DNA of 46,960 nucleotides from positions 1 to 46,960 of IMG/VR virus record IMGVR_UViG_3300045975_000024; one strand, 5' to 3'. Shown one piece after another: positions 15,171 through 21,720 of the stretch (positions are counted from its first letter, which is position 1; every line of letters begins with the position of its first letter). This stretch comes from a virus. The translations under genes were made by a program, and so were the position numbers. The notes under the pieces were generated by a model that saw only the letters and a list, made by a program, of their open reading frames with translations, had not been told where the DNA came from and made no database searches.

Positions 15171-15199
15171 AGAAAAGAAAAACCCGCCACTTGGGCGGG
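15171..15199 (-). terminator. Rho-independent terminator before the sugar cluster
   Basis: Read on the minus strand: stem CCCGCC (15199-15194), loop CAAGT, stem GGCGGG (15188-15183), then a T-rich tract TTTTTCTTTTCT (15182-15171). It lies between the last replication/regulatory gene (stop at 15242) and the first sugar gene (start 15091). It would end the Cro-replication transcript unless antitermination occurs, or insulate the cluster under its own promoter. Confidence 0.85.
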
Positions 15200-15241
15200 C
15201 AACGGCTATTGTGCCGAATCTAGGTGATTTGCCTCACGCGG

Positions 15242-15769
15242 TCAAGCGGCTCTTTTCGGCATGGCAAACCCGTAGTGTATAGCTAGGGTCTCGAGCCCGC
15301 CGCGGAAGCTGATCCCCACCTTGAGGATCTGCCGCTGGCGGGTCAAACCTCTTGATAGTGCGGCCTGGGCGATGGTCATCCGGGTGGCCAGTATGTCGAA
15401 AATCAGCCTGCCCAACTCCGGCCCCAGAACCGCAAAGGAATCGGCCAATTCGCGGAAGGCCCTTACCTGATAATCGGTCAGGAACTCCCGCATCCGGCCC
15501 CCGTCGACGGCTTCCTTGCCGGGGTCGATGGCGCCCATTGCCCCGATCGTGGATTTCTCATGCAGGGATTGCCACCTTCTCCCCGCCTGAAACTGCGCCT
15601 CGTTGATCTGCCTCCGCGACAGCATGCCGGCCAGCGGGTCGTCTCTTATAGAGCGCAAAACCTGAATATGCTCGCCACTCTGCGAGTAGGGGTCTGTCAC
15701 TATCGCGATCGCGACTTCCGATCCTAATGTCAAATCCCGTGACATCCGGTCGTGGATTTTTTCCTTCAT
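15242..15769 (-). CDS. DUF6456-like protein
   Basis: 175 residues. The pattern R-R-Q-I-N-E-A-Q-F-Q-A-G-R-R-W, then L-G-P-E-L-G-R-L-I-F-D-I-L, and a final L-E-T-L-A-I-H-Y-G-F, resembles DUF6456 proteins of alphaproteobacteria and their phages. The C-terminal A-Q-A-A-L-S-R-G-L-T-R-Q-R-Q part may be a DNA-binding helix pair. Strong ribosome site gggaggcgac before the ATG. It is the last gene before the terminator, a place where antiterminators sit in lambdoid phages, but that role is only a suggestion. Confidence 0.65.
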   Translation of the reverse strand: MKEKIHDRMSRDLTLGSEVAIAIVTDPYSQSGEHIQVLRSIRDDPLAGMLSRRQINEAQFQAGRRWQSLHEKSTIGAMGAIDPGKEAVDGGRMREFLTDYQVRAFRELADSFAVLGPELGRLIFDILATRMTIAQAALSRGLTRQRQILKVGISFRGGLETLAIHYGFAMPKRAA

Positions 15770-16139
15770 GTCGCCTCCCTAGAGCGGAGCGCCAGGGCGG
15801 AGGATCGCCGAAGGCGGCTGCCGTGATTGATGGTTCATACGCATCAAGACGCGCACGCTCTGCGATCACATGTGAGGGAATGTCTGGTTTGTGGTAGTCG
15901 ACGAGGCCTGCCTTTGCCTTGGTCGAGGGGCCGTATTTCTCGGAAAAGGTTTTCTCGTAGTACTTCTTGACCATCCAGTTCTGGCGGTCGCGGTAGCCGG
16001 GGCGCAACTCGCACTGGAGAACGTAATTCGTGGTGCCGACCTGCCTCGCCGTTTCCTTCCATGGCAAGCCCCTGGCGATTAAGACCTTTGCCTGCTCTAT
16101 TTGCTCTGCCGTCAAAAACTGTGTGCGATTTTTACGCAT
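15558..16139 (-). CDS. HTH protein of the replication region, with long overlapping tail
   Basis: 193 residues from the ATG at 16139. The N-terminal part is a Hin/resolvase-like helix-turn-helix: Q-F-L-T-A-E-Q-I-E-Q-A-K-V-L-I-A-R-G-L-P (about 7-26), then W-K-E-T-A-R-Q-V-G-T. The middle ends with A-A-F-G-D-P-P-P-W-R-S-A-L, which is where related proteins stop. After it the frame continues some 70 residues, basic and Arg-rich, over the first 212 bases of the next gene. The tail may be translated or may reflect a lost stop. Confidence 0.65.
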   Translation of the reverse strand: MRKNRTQFLTAEQIEQAKVLIARGLPWKETARQVGTTNYVLQCELRPGYRDRQNWMVKKYYEKTFSEKYGPSTKAKAGLVDYHKPDIPSHVIAERARLDAYEPSITAAAFGDPPPWRSALGRRHEGKNPRPDVTGFDIRIGSRDRDSDRPLLAEWRAYSGFALYKRRPAGRHAVAEADQRGAVSGGEKVAIPA

Positions 16140-16143
16140 TCCC

Positions 16144-16560
16144 TCACCCACTCTGCTGTGGAGGCCATTGCGTCTGAAACTGCCAAGCCCGCCCCTCCAA
16201 TTCGCGAACTTTCAGCATCGAAACCATGTGTTTCTGACCACTGCTGTCGTAGTAGGATTTCCAGGCATTGAACTCTGCGCTGCCGGGATACGCCGGGAAA
16301 AACACAGGTTTTTCCGGAGCCTGATCGAAATCAAGAAAGCGCCGCTGGTTCAGCCATGTCTGCGCCATCGGCACGAACTCTGTCCCCACCTTCTTGTTCC
16401 TCGTCTCATCATCTGCCCACTGTTGCGCCGCCGAAATTATTTTCTCCGGGTCGCAACCATTCGTGACGCACCGAATAAATTTAACGCGAGCCAGATACTT
16501 CGGATTTGAACCTCGACGGTTTGGCTTGACCTTCCAGAACCTCTCGAACTGTTCTTCCAT
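16144..16560 (-). CDS. Phage replication protein, primosome/organizer-like
   Basis: 138 residues from the ATG at 16560 (or 142 from 16572). The layout F-E-R-F-W-K-V-K-P-N-R-R-G (start), a central helix D-P-E-K-I-I-S-A-A-Q-Q-W and F-V-P-M-A-Q-T-W-L-N-Q-R-R-F is that of DnaT/replisome-organizer-type domains, in which P-x-x-x-W-L-N is the usual ending. These proteins help load the host helicase at the phage origin. The place directly after the Cro-like gene fits the lambda O/P position. The frame is open further upstream but with non-typical residues. Confidence 0.72.
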   Translation of the reverse strand: MEEQFERFWKVKPNRRGSNPKYLARVKFIRCVTNGCDPEKIISAAQQWADDETRNKKVGTEFVPMAQTWLNQRRFLDFDQAPEKPVFFPAYPGSAEFNAWKSYYDSSGQKHMVSMLKVRELEGRAWQFQTQWPPQQSG

Positions 16561-16859
16561 CTCTACCCCCATGCTGACTGGTGAGTGTTTGAGCACAGGC
16601 ACAAGGACGACTACCCCGGCTATGAGCCAAGGCATCCCTGTGCCTATGCGATCATGCTGACCGGAGCCGTGCCGTCGCATCAGGCCCACACCGAGCGAGG
16701 ATGCCGATGTGGTTAGTCCCAACTTACGGAAGTGATCCCCCTTCCGTTCGTCACCCTCGGACCTTGGACCGGGCTGCACTGGACGAAACCCCCCAGTAGT
16801 GCATCGTCCTCACCGCGCTGGCGTCTTTGCCGTCCACAATGAGGAACGCGACACAACAC
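16561..16859 (-). other. 299-bp leader between the Cro-like and replication genes
   Basis: No convincing gene is seen. The replication frame is open back to 16779 and includes a short hydrophobic run (P-W-L-I-A-G-V-V-V-L-V-P-V-L) just before the chosen start, which could be an N-terminal extension or a small leader peptide but has no good ribosome site. The replication origin may lie here or inside the replication gene. No iterons were noticed. Confidence 0.35.
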
Positions 16860-17072
16860 TCACTTGAGTTCGTACTGACGCCACAGCGAGCGCGGCGCCT
16901 CGATCTTTTCTTCTGAGAGAAGTTTGTTGAGAGCCCAGAAACTTTCGGCAGGAAGCCCGCGTTGTTTCCAGTTGTGAACCACGTTCTGGCTAGTCCCGAG
17001 TTTCCCTGCAACGGCATCAACGCCGCCGAGGGCTGCAATTACGTCTCTGGCCGTCTTGACTTGCGCGAACAT
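16860..17072 (-). CDS. Cro-like repressor
   Basis: 70 residues from the ATG at 17072. The fold is Cro/YdaS-like: V-I-A-A-L-G-G-V-D-A-V-A-G-K-L-G-T-S (about 10-27) followed by V-V-H-N-W-K-Q-R-G-L-P as recognition helix and turn. It is divergent from a second HTH gene 99 bases away and heads the leftward replication operon, the position of lambda cro. A GTG start at 17090 would overlap the -10 region of the promoter and is less likely. Confidence 0.78.
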   Translation of the reverse strand: MFAQVKTARDVIAALGGVDAVAGKLGTSQNVVHNWKQRGLPAESFWALNKLLSEEKIEAPRSLWRQYELK

Positions 17073-17080
17073 TCGTGCGC

Positions 17081-17109
17081 AATTTCTCACGCCACGTGGG
17101 GTATGTCAA
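17081..17109 (-). promoter_or_regulatory. Candidate leftward promoter for the Cro-like gene
   Basis: On the minus strand TTGACA (17109-17104) is a perfect -35, and 17 bp later GAAATT (17086-17081) is a weak -10. The predicted transcript start is about 17074, two bases before the ATG at 17072, so the message may be almost leaderless. The spacer contains the partly symmetric cacgtg, a possible operator. Confidence 0.5.
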
Positions 17110-17170
17110 CCCCCGAGTTCCTGTGTACGGTAGCGTTATGTCATTTGATGTGTCAGTGTTCCCGGCCATA

Positions 17171-17482
17171 ATGGCGCGTAAACCGGACCCGAGTTCCCTC
17201 GCAGAGATGGCCTACCGCCTGATGCTTCTCAGGCGCGGTCTGGACAAGAGTCAGTCGGAAATGGGCCGATTGGCGGGGGTTTCCGGCAACGCCTGGTACA
17301 ATTATGAAAGCGGCATCCGGCGCATCGACTTGGACGCCGCAATGAGGCTGGAAGATAGCCTCTCAGTGCCCCAAGAATGGATATACAGAGGGGTATCCCT
17401 CCGAATGCCATCGGAACTCGGATTCCGCATAGAAAGCGCTAGGCGGGCCATAGAACGCGAGCTGAAGGCCAATAAAGGCTAG
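17171..17482 (+). CDS. Short XRE-family repressor (CI-like)
   Basis: 103 residues from the ATG at 17171 (114 from an ATG at 17138). HTH_3 domain: L-R-R-G-L-D-K-S-Q-S-E-M-G-R-L-A-G-V-S (about 18-36), then W-Y-N-Y-E-S-G-I-R-R, and D-A-A-M-R-L-E-D. No LexA-like peptidase follows, so induction by RecA-driven self-cleavage is unlikely. Divergent from the Cro-like gene and pointing to the recombination and integration genes, it is the best candidate for the lysogeny repressor. Confidence 0.78.
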   Translation: MARKPDPSSLAEMAYRLMLLRRGLDKSQSEMGRLAGVSGNAWYNYESGIRRIDLDAAMRLEDSLSVPQEWIYRGVSLRMPSELGFRIESARRAIERELKANKG

Positions 17483-17673
17483 GGAGTCTTTACAACCCGA
17501 AGCGGTCCTGGCTTCGGTCTTGGCTGGTATATCGGTACTGGCCGGGGATCTAGTATGCAATCCCTGCAGAAATCCAGTATCCGAATCGAATCCTCCAGAT
17601 CGAGCGGCAGTTGGTCGAACACGCGAGCTGCGTACTTTCTCAGCTCCCAGTCTTTTTCTTCCACAGAGTGCAA
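17479..17673 (-). CDS. Possible small protein, TTG start
   Basis: 64 residues, charged and helical in the first two thirds (E-E-K-D-W-E-L-R-K-Y-A-A-R-V-F-D-Q-L-P) and Pro-rich at the end. A gggggt ribosome site stands 7 bases before the TTG. It is convergent with the repressor and overlaps its last four bases. Composition looks protein-like, but the unusual start and lack of recognised family leave doubt. Confidence 0.4.
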   Translation of the reverse strand: MHSVEEKDWELRKYAARVFDQLPLDLEDSIRILDFCRDCILDPRPVPIYQPRPKPGPLRVVKTP

Positions 17674-17787
17674 TTTTACCCCCTATTTCCAGACATTTAC
17701 CGCCCCCCCCCCAAGTGGGGCACCAGAGGATGGTACTACATCTAGAGTGTCGGATTCCAGACATACGTTGGTTTACCATAAAATAAT

Positions 17788-17802
17788 TTCACGCCCTGTG
17801 AA
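17788..17802. promoter_or_regulatory. Operator-like palindrome upstream of the rightward early genes
   Basis: TTCAC-gccct-GTGAA, an inverted repeat with 5-bp arms ending 8 bases before the -35 box at 17811. The related tcacgc recurs inside the promoter (17819-17824) and near the Cro-like promoter (17087-17092), so these may be sites for one of the two HTH proteins. Confidence 0.4.
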
Positions 17803-17810
17803 TAACCCAC

Positions 17811-17838
17811 TTGATTTGTCACGCTGTGTGTGTATTAT
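17811..17838 (+). promoter_or_regulatory. Candidate rightward early promoter
   Basis: TTGATT (17811-17816), 16-bp spacer, TATTAT (17833-17838). Both boxes are close to consensus, and the first start codon is at 17865. It would drive the recombination and integration genes. The 190 bp before it (17674-17864) hold no gene but include a run of ten C residues at 17703-17712. Confidence 0.6.
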
Positions 17839-17864
17839 GGGGCAAATCAGATTTGGGGTTCAAA

Positions 17865-18227
17865 ATGTCGATCATCGAGACACTGGAAGCGATCCGCGAC
17901 GAATACGCCCACGAGCGCAACACATGGCTCTACCCGCCGTTTGGCGAAGCCGAGAAATACGCACGCTGGCGTGACATCGCCCAGAAGAAAGTCGACGTTC
18001 TCAATTTCGTAATTCGGCGCTGGGAGTCGGAAGCCCCCGCCGATAGTCGGACGGGAGACATGCACTGTCGCGGTGTCCCCAGCTCCCGTCCGGCTCCAAT
18101 TTCGTTGGTCGAGTTGTGTAACCGTGAGTTCAATCGTCGGTACTTTGAAGAACATCTAGCCGGAGATCCGCTGCAGCGGGGCGCACTGCCGGCAGAGCCA
18201 AGCCAAGACGTGAGGTTTGGCACATGA
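17865..18227 (+). CDS. Early protein, unknown function
   Basis: 120 residues from the ATG at 17865, the first start after the promoter. Acidic helices at the N-terminus (I-E-T-L-E-A-I-R-D-E-Y-A-H-E-R), Y-P-P-F-G-E-A-E-K-Y-A-R-W near residue 25, and a second helical part (L-C-N-R-E-F-N-R-R-Y-F-E-E-H-L). No catalytic motif seen. It overlaps the nuclease gene by four bases (ATGA), so the two are probably translated together and may work together. Confidence 0.68.
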   Translation: MSIIETLEAIRDEYAHERNTWLYPPFGEAEKYARWRDIAQKKVDVLNFVIRRWESEAPADSRTGDMHCRGVPSSRPAPISLVELCNREFNRRYFEEHLAGDPLQRGALPAEPSQDVRFGT

Positions 18228-18952
18228 CCATCCTCAGCCTGCTCAAGCATCACAGCCCGTCCTCGCTCAACTTCTGGCAGGATAGTCCCGGCCTCTGGTC
18301 GCTGCGCTATCTCGGCGGTGTGAGAGAGGACACAAGCGCAGCAGCGGCGCGCGGCATCGCAGTCGAGCAGGCCATGCTGCAAATGCTTCACGGCAAGAAG
18401 CTGGATGATGCGGTCAAGATCGCCCATGACAATTTCACGCAGAACATGCAGGGAGAACTTTCAGACGACATCGACGCCGAGATGGCCCTGATCCGACCGA
18501 TGGTCACGCGGCTCTACGAGTGGAATCAATCGCCCACGCTCGTCGGCACACAGTTCAAGGTCGAGTGCTGGCTGGACGGGGTTTCGCTGCCGCTGGTCGG
18601 GTATGTGGATTTTGTTTTCGAGGATCAGCCATTGCTCGATCTCAAGACCACCAAGCGCATTCCCTCGGAGCCGAAACCCGATCACGTCCGACAAGTATCG
18701 CTCTACATGAAGGCGCGGCGAGAACCAGGATCATTGCTCTACGTGAGCGAGAAGCGGGTGCAGCCCTATCAGATCAGCGAGCTGCAGCGCGACGAAGCGA
18801 TCTCAGGATTGCAGGCCGCCGCGATTTCCCTTGAGCGCTTCCTGTCCCGCTTCACTGACGCGGAGGACGCCATCAGGTGTCTCCCCATGAACACGGACAG
18901 TTTCAGGTTTTCACGAGAGGCCAAGCAGAAAATCGCAGACATGCACCTTTAG
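18224..18952 (+). CDS. PD-(D/E)XK nuclease, RecB/Cas4-like
   Basis: 242 residues. The core of the PD-(D/E)XK superfamily is visible: G-Y-V-D-F-V-F-E-D, then L-L-D-L-K-T-T-K-R (about 143-151, D-x-K active site), followed by Q-V-S-L-Y-M-K, the Q-x-x-x-Y motif of the RecB branch. A-A-A-R-G-I-A-V-E-Q near residue 45 is the usual first helix. In phage early regions such enzymes act as the 5'-3' exonuclease of a recombination pair. The following gene would be the DNA-binding partner. Confidence 0.8.
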   Translation: MTILSLLKHHSPSSLNFWQDSPGLWSLRYLGGVREDTSAAAARGIAVEQAMLQMLHGKKLDDAVKIAHDNFTQNMQGELSDDIDAEMALIRPMVTRLYEWNQSPTLVGTQFKVECWLDGVSLPLVGYVDFVFEDQPLLDLKTTKRIPSEPKPDHVRQVSLYMKARREPGSLLYVSEKRVQPYQISELQRDEAISGLQAAAISLERFLSRFTDAEDAIRCLPMNTDSFRFSREAKQKIADMHL

Positions 18953-18961
18953 GAGAGAACG

Positions 18962-19378
18962 ATGCTAACCAAAGAAATCACAGTCAAATACTACAATCCG
19001 CCAAAGGGTAAGGGCCCGGCTTCAGTGAAGGATGAGAACGGAGATTACTGGAAGTTCTGGCCGAGCGAAAACATCAACCTCGACAAATCGCACGAGGGCG
19101 CAACCCTGAAGATTGGGTATGAGCCGGATGGTGTGTGGAATGGCAAGCAGCAACATAAAATTACTAGCGTGCAAAACATCACCGGAAAGCAGTTACAGAC
19201 CCCATCACAGCCGGCCCCGACAGGCGGCAACGGCCACAGCGACAGCCGCGACAAGAACATTTTCATCTGCGGGGTAGTCAATCAGGGCATCGCGGCCGGC
19301 AAGATTGATCCATTCTCTGCAATCGACCTAATCAACGTGCGTAAGGCCGCAACCGAAGCATTCGAGAAAGTTCCGTGA
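18962..19378 (+). CDS. Probable ssDNA-binding or recombination accessory protein
   Basis: 138 residues. The first half looks like a beta-rich OB-type domain (I-T-V-K-Y-Y-N-P-P, D-G-V-W-N-G-K-Q-Q-H-K-I-T-S-V), then a Gln/Pro/Gly linker (T-P-S-Q-P-A-P-T-G-G-N-G) and a conserved C-terminal helix with F-I-C-G-V-V-N-Q-G-I-A-A-G-K-I-D-P. That C-terminal part is familiar from phage early proteins next to RecB-like exonucleases. A role in binding ssDNA for the nuclease is inferred. Ribosome site aggaga. Confidence 0.6.
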   Translation: MLTKEITVKYYNPPKGKGPASVKDENGDYWKFWPSENINLDKSHEGATLKIGYEPDGVWNGKQQHKITSVQNITGKQLQTPSQPAPTGGNGHSDSRDKNIFICGVVNQGIAAGKIDPFSAIDLINVRKAATEAFEKVP

Positions 19379-19704
19379 TCGTCAGGGACGAGGACGTTGA
19401 GGTTGCATTGGCCTATCTCAACGAGAGGCCGCATCCTCTATCTCGCGCTCTGCTCGCTGCCACCACGGCTGAGAACAGATGCAAGCGTGCTTTTGCTCTC
19501 GCCTTTATGGCTGCTACCGGCTCTGTGGAGCAGCGTAAGGCGACTGCTGAACTGGATGCGGACTATGTGGCGGCAAAGGTTATGGAGGCCGATGCAATAG
19601 AGCAGTTGCAGGATTTGAAGGAGCGCAAGAACGGAGCCGAGTTCATCATCGAGTGCTGGCGTACCGAGCAAAGCAATATCCGAGCAGCAGAGAGGATTAG
19701 ATGA
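19375..19704 (+). CDS. Early helical phage protein
   Basis: 109 residues, all helical: A-L-A-Y-L-N-E-R-P, A-T-T-A-E-N-R-C-K-R-A-F, then E-F-I-I-E-C-W-R-T-E-Q-S-N-I-R-A-A-E-R. The ending I-E-x-W-R-x-x-x-x-N-x-R-A is typical of a widespread phage early family found beside recombinases. GTG start at 19375 overlaps the upstream stop as GTGA. Likely part of the recombination module; biochemical role unknown. Confidence 0.68.
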   Translation: MIVRDEDVEVALAYLNERPHPLSRALLAATTAENRCKRAFALAFMAATGSVEQRKATAELDADYVAAKVMEADAIEQLQDLKERKNGAEFIIECWRTEQSNIRAAERIR

Positions 19705-20126
19705 AAGGAATAACAGTCGCCATCGCGCTGACTACGCTTTTCATACTCACGCTCAATGCGAGGAGTGAGCCATTTGATGCCAATGGCAACCAGACACAGA
19801 TCATTGCGAAAGGAGCCCCTTCGGGGTGTCCCTTTCGCCGTTTCTGCGGATGTGCCTTGGCTCAATTCCTATCGCTGGACAACCGGGACGGGCGGTACAA
19901 CTTGGCCTGGAATTGGCAAAGACTGCATCCCCGAACGACTGCTCGTCCCGGCGCCGCCGCGGTGCGACATGGACACGTCATGCTGCTGGTCGCACCGACA
20001 CAAAAGGACGGTTGGTTCGTCGTGCGAGACTATAACAGCGGAGGCGGAAAGAGCCGCATCCATGTTCGCTCAGTTCGTGGTTTTGTTTTTGTCGACCCAT
20101 CACAGAGATTAACGAAGGAGGGGTAA
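19701..20126 (+). CDS. Secreted CHAP/NlpC-like small protein
   Basis: 141 residues with a signal peptide (basic start M-K-G, hydrophobic 4-19, possible cleavage near residue 22). The mature part resembles a papain-like CHAP fold seen in Rhizobiales proteins: C-P-F-R-R-F-C-G-C-A-L-A-Q-F (43-56) with a candidate nucleophile Cys, W-N-W-Q-R-L, R-P-G-A-A-A-V-R-H-G-H-V (candidate His 90 or 92), and W-F-V-V-R-D-Y-N-S-G-G-G. An exported peptidoglycan or peptide hydrolase in an early operon is unusual; a role at the envelope during infection or lysogeny is possible. ATGA overlap with the gene before. Confidence 0.62.
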   Translation: MKGITVAIALTTLFILTLNARSEPFDANGNQTQIIAKGAPSGCPFRRFCGCALAQFLSLDNRDGRYNLAWNWQRLHPRTTARPGAAAVRHGHVMLLVAPTQKDGWFVVRDYNSGGGKSRIHVRSVRGFVFVDPSQRLTKEG

Positions 20127-20357
20127 ATGTCTGTCGTCTACGAGCATATTAAAATTGAACGCAATATTCCACCGCCGGAATCGAAGCGAATGACCAAATA
20201 CCCTTGGGGCGAAATGAAGGTTGGTGATTCATTTCTTTTCCCTGAAGGAAAAGCCGCTCCGAGCGAGTCTGCGCGGTCTGCAAGTCAGCGGTACAAGCCC
20301 AAACGATTTGTCGCCCGCAGAACGGAAGATGGCTACCGCTGTTGGCGTGTGGAATGA
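20127..20357 (+). CDS. Small phage protein (DUF7303-like)
   Basis: 76 residues with the layout Y-P-W-G-E-M-K-V-G-D-S-F-L-F-P (25-39), a run of Ser/Ala/Arg, and a final G-Y-R-C-W-R-V. Proteins of this kind are common in phage early regions and of unknown role. Preceded by gaaggagggg, a strong ribosome site. Its TGA overlaps the next ATG. Confidence 0.68.
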   Translation: MSVVYEHIKIERNIPPPESKRMTKYPWGEMKVGDSFLFPEGKAAPSESARSASQRYKPKRFVARRTEDGYRCWRVE

Positions 20358-20686
20358 GACATGAATTTCCACGCAAGATTAAAGCGCAGGCCGCCCTTCG
20401 GGCTCAAGGCAAATGCGAACGCTGCGGCACACGCCTGCGAACGGGCTATATCGAGTACGATCACGAAATTCCAGACTACATGGGTGGAGCGGCTACTCTG
20501 GAGAATTGCGTCTGCGTGTGCCGGTCATGCCATGCTCATAAGACTGCGAAGGTGGATGCGCCCCGCATCGCCAAGACCAGGCGCAATTTCCGAAAGGCTC
20601 ACGGCATTAAGAAGAAATCACGCTTTCCGGGCGCACGTAATTCAAGGTGGAAAAAGAAGCTCAATGGTGAAGTGGTAGAGCGCTAA
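20354..20686 (+). CDS. HNH endonuclease
   Basis: 110 residues from the ATG at 20354 (ATGA overlap). Zinc-binding C-E-R-C and C-R-S-C pairs surround an HNH core: Y-D-H-E-I-P-D (catalytic His), L-E-N-C-V and C-H-A-H-K. The ends are highly basic (K-K-K-S-R-F-P-G, S-R-W-K-K-K). It may be a homing-type nuclease or an enzyme of phage DNA metabolism; there is no terminase next to it. Confidence 0.8.
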   Translation: MRHEFPRKIKAQAALRAQGKCERCGTRLRTGYIEYDHEIPDYMGGAATLENCVCVCRSCHAHKTAKVDAPRIAKTRRNFRKAHGIKKKSRFPGARNSRWKKKLNGEVVER

Positions 20687-20702
20687 TAACGGAACAACGG
20701 CA

Positions 20703-21002
20703 ATGAGCAACTTTCGAGTCGGTCAGAAGGTGGTTTGCGTAAAGCTTCATGATGGCAACCCGAAATGGGCTGTCGATCTAAGGATTGGGGGGGTTTACAC
20801 GGTTTCGTTTGTCTCGACCGGGTTCAATTCTGGGATTGATCTGGAGGAATACCCAGTTACAAGCCAGCCGCTCTTTACACTCGGTCGCTGGTCCCCGTGT
20901 TATTGGACCGGATTATTCCGGCCAGCCGTCGAACGCAAAACCGACATCAGCATCTTCACCGCCATGCTCAATCCAAGCAAGCAGCCGGTAATGACAGAAT
21001 AA
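20703..21002 (+). CDS. Conserved phage early protein
   Basis: 99 residues. Begins F-R-V-G-Q-K-V-V-C-V, an SH3-like barrel start, with I-G-G-V-Y-T-V-S-F-V in the middle, and ends R-P-A-V-E-R-K-T-D-I-S-I-F-T-A-M-L-N-P. That ending recurs in many hypothetical proteins of alphaproteobacterial phages. No function known. Its TAA shares one base with the ATG of the methyltransferase. Confidence 0.7.
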   Translation: MSNFRVGQKVVCVKLHDGNPKWAVDLRIGGVYTVSFVSTGFNSGIDLEEYPVTSQPLFTLGRWSPCYWTGLFRPAVERKTDISIFTAMLNPSKQPVMTE

Positions 21003-21700
21003 TGCGCTTTCTCGACTTATTCAGCGGCATCGGAGGCTTTGCACTTGGACTCGAATGGGCAGGACACCAAACAGTCGCTTTCTGCGAGATTGACGGCTAT
21101 TGCCGGCAAGTCCTCGCGAAGAGATGGCCGCACGTCCCCCGCTACGGAGACATCCGCGAACTCGATGCCGCCCGTCTTAGGGCAGACGGAATTGAGATTG
21201 ACGCCATCTGCGGAGGTTTCCCCTGCCAGGACATCTCCATTGCTGGACAGGGCGAAGGCATTGGGGGCAGCCGCAGCGGCCTATGGTCGGAATACCGGAG
21301 ACTTATTGGCGAACTACGACCCCGCTACGTCATCGTGGAGAACGTCTCAGCTTTGCTTAGTCGAGGGCTGGACAAGGTTCTCGGGGACTTGGCCTCGCTC
21401 GGGTTTGATGCGGAATGGCATTGCATACCAGCTTCCGCCATTGGTGCCCCTCACAGACGAGACCGCGTTTGGATCGTGGCCCACCCCGCAGAGCAGGGAT
21501 TGGAAGGGTGCGCCAGGGAAAGGATCGCAAGCTCGTGGGGGTCATCAATCCAGCCTGCCGGCGGAGATTGGTGGGGTGCCGAACCCGATATGGGTCGAGT
21601 GGATGATAGGACTGCCTTTAGGGTGGACCGACTGCGGAGCCTCGGTAATGCGGTCGTCCCCCAAATTCCAGAAATCATCGGGCTAACTATTAACGACTGA
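21002..21700 (+). CDS. DNA cytosine-5 methyltransferase, compact
   Basis: 232 residues. The motifs of m5C enzymes are in order: D-L-F-S-G-I-G-G-F (5-13, SAM), G-G-F-P-C-Q-D-I-S (71-79, catalytic Cys 75), E-N-V (113-115), then G-A-P-H-R-R-D-R-V-W-I-V-A and, near the end, L-G-N-A-V-V-P-Q. The target-recognition region between the last two is very short, so the enzyme is smaller than the usual 300 or more. It probably protects phage DNA against restriction. An open frame with its own family resemblance overlaps almost the entire gene (see 21039-21686). Confidence 0.85.
   Translation: MRFLDLFSGIGGFALGLEWAGHQTVAFCEIDGYCRQVLAKRWPHVPRYGDIRELDAARLRADGIEIDAICGGFPCQDISIAGQGEGIGGSRSGLWSEYRRLIGELRPRYVIVENVSALLSRGLDKVLGDLASLGFDAEWHCIPASAIGAPHRRDRVWIVAHPAEQGLEGCARERIASSWGSSIQPAGGDWWGAEPDMGRVDDRTAFRVDRLRSLGNAVVPQIPEIIGLTIND
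21039..21686 (+). CDS. Overlapping frame, homologous in style to phage methylase-associated proteins
   Basis: A 215-codon open frame, +1 relative to the methyltransferase gene. It shows S-P-A-R-T-S-P-L-L-D-R-A-K-A, Y-D-P-A-T-S-S-W-R-T-S-Q, T-W-P-R-S-G-L-M-R-N-G, S-W-P-T-P and W-V-E-W-M-I-G-L-P-L-G-W-T-D. This order is known from proteins annotated beside cytosine methylases in other phages. Since the two frames share the same DNA, likeness in one frame can follow from conservation of the other, so dual coding is not proven. The only start is TTG at 21039 or later internal codons. Confidence 0.4.
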   Translation: MHLDSNGQDTKQSLSARLTAIAGKSSRRDGRTSPATETSANSMPPVLGQTELRLTPSAEVSPARTSPLLDRAKALGAAAAAYGRNTGDLLANYDPATSSWRTSQLCLVEGWTRFSGTWPRSGLMRNGIAYQLPPLVPLTDETAFGSWPTPQSRDWKGAPGKGSQARGGHQSSLPAEIGGVPNPIWVEWMIGLPLGWTDCGASVMRSSPKFQKSSG

Positions 21701-21720
21701 ACAACGAGTGGGAGAGAGAT

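Noticed and set aside
17703-17712. Run of ten C residues, considered as phase-variation tract
   Set aside because: It lies outside any supported gene and away from promoter boxes, so no switching target is evident.
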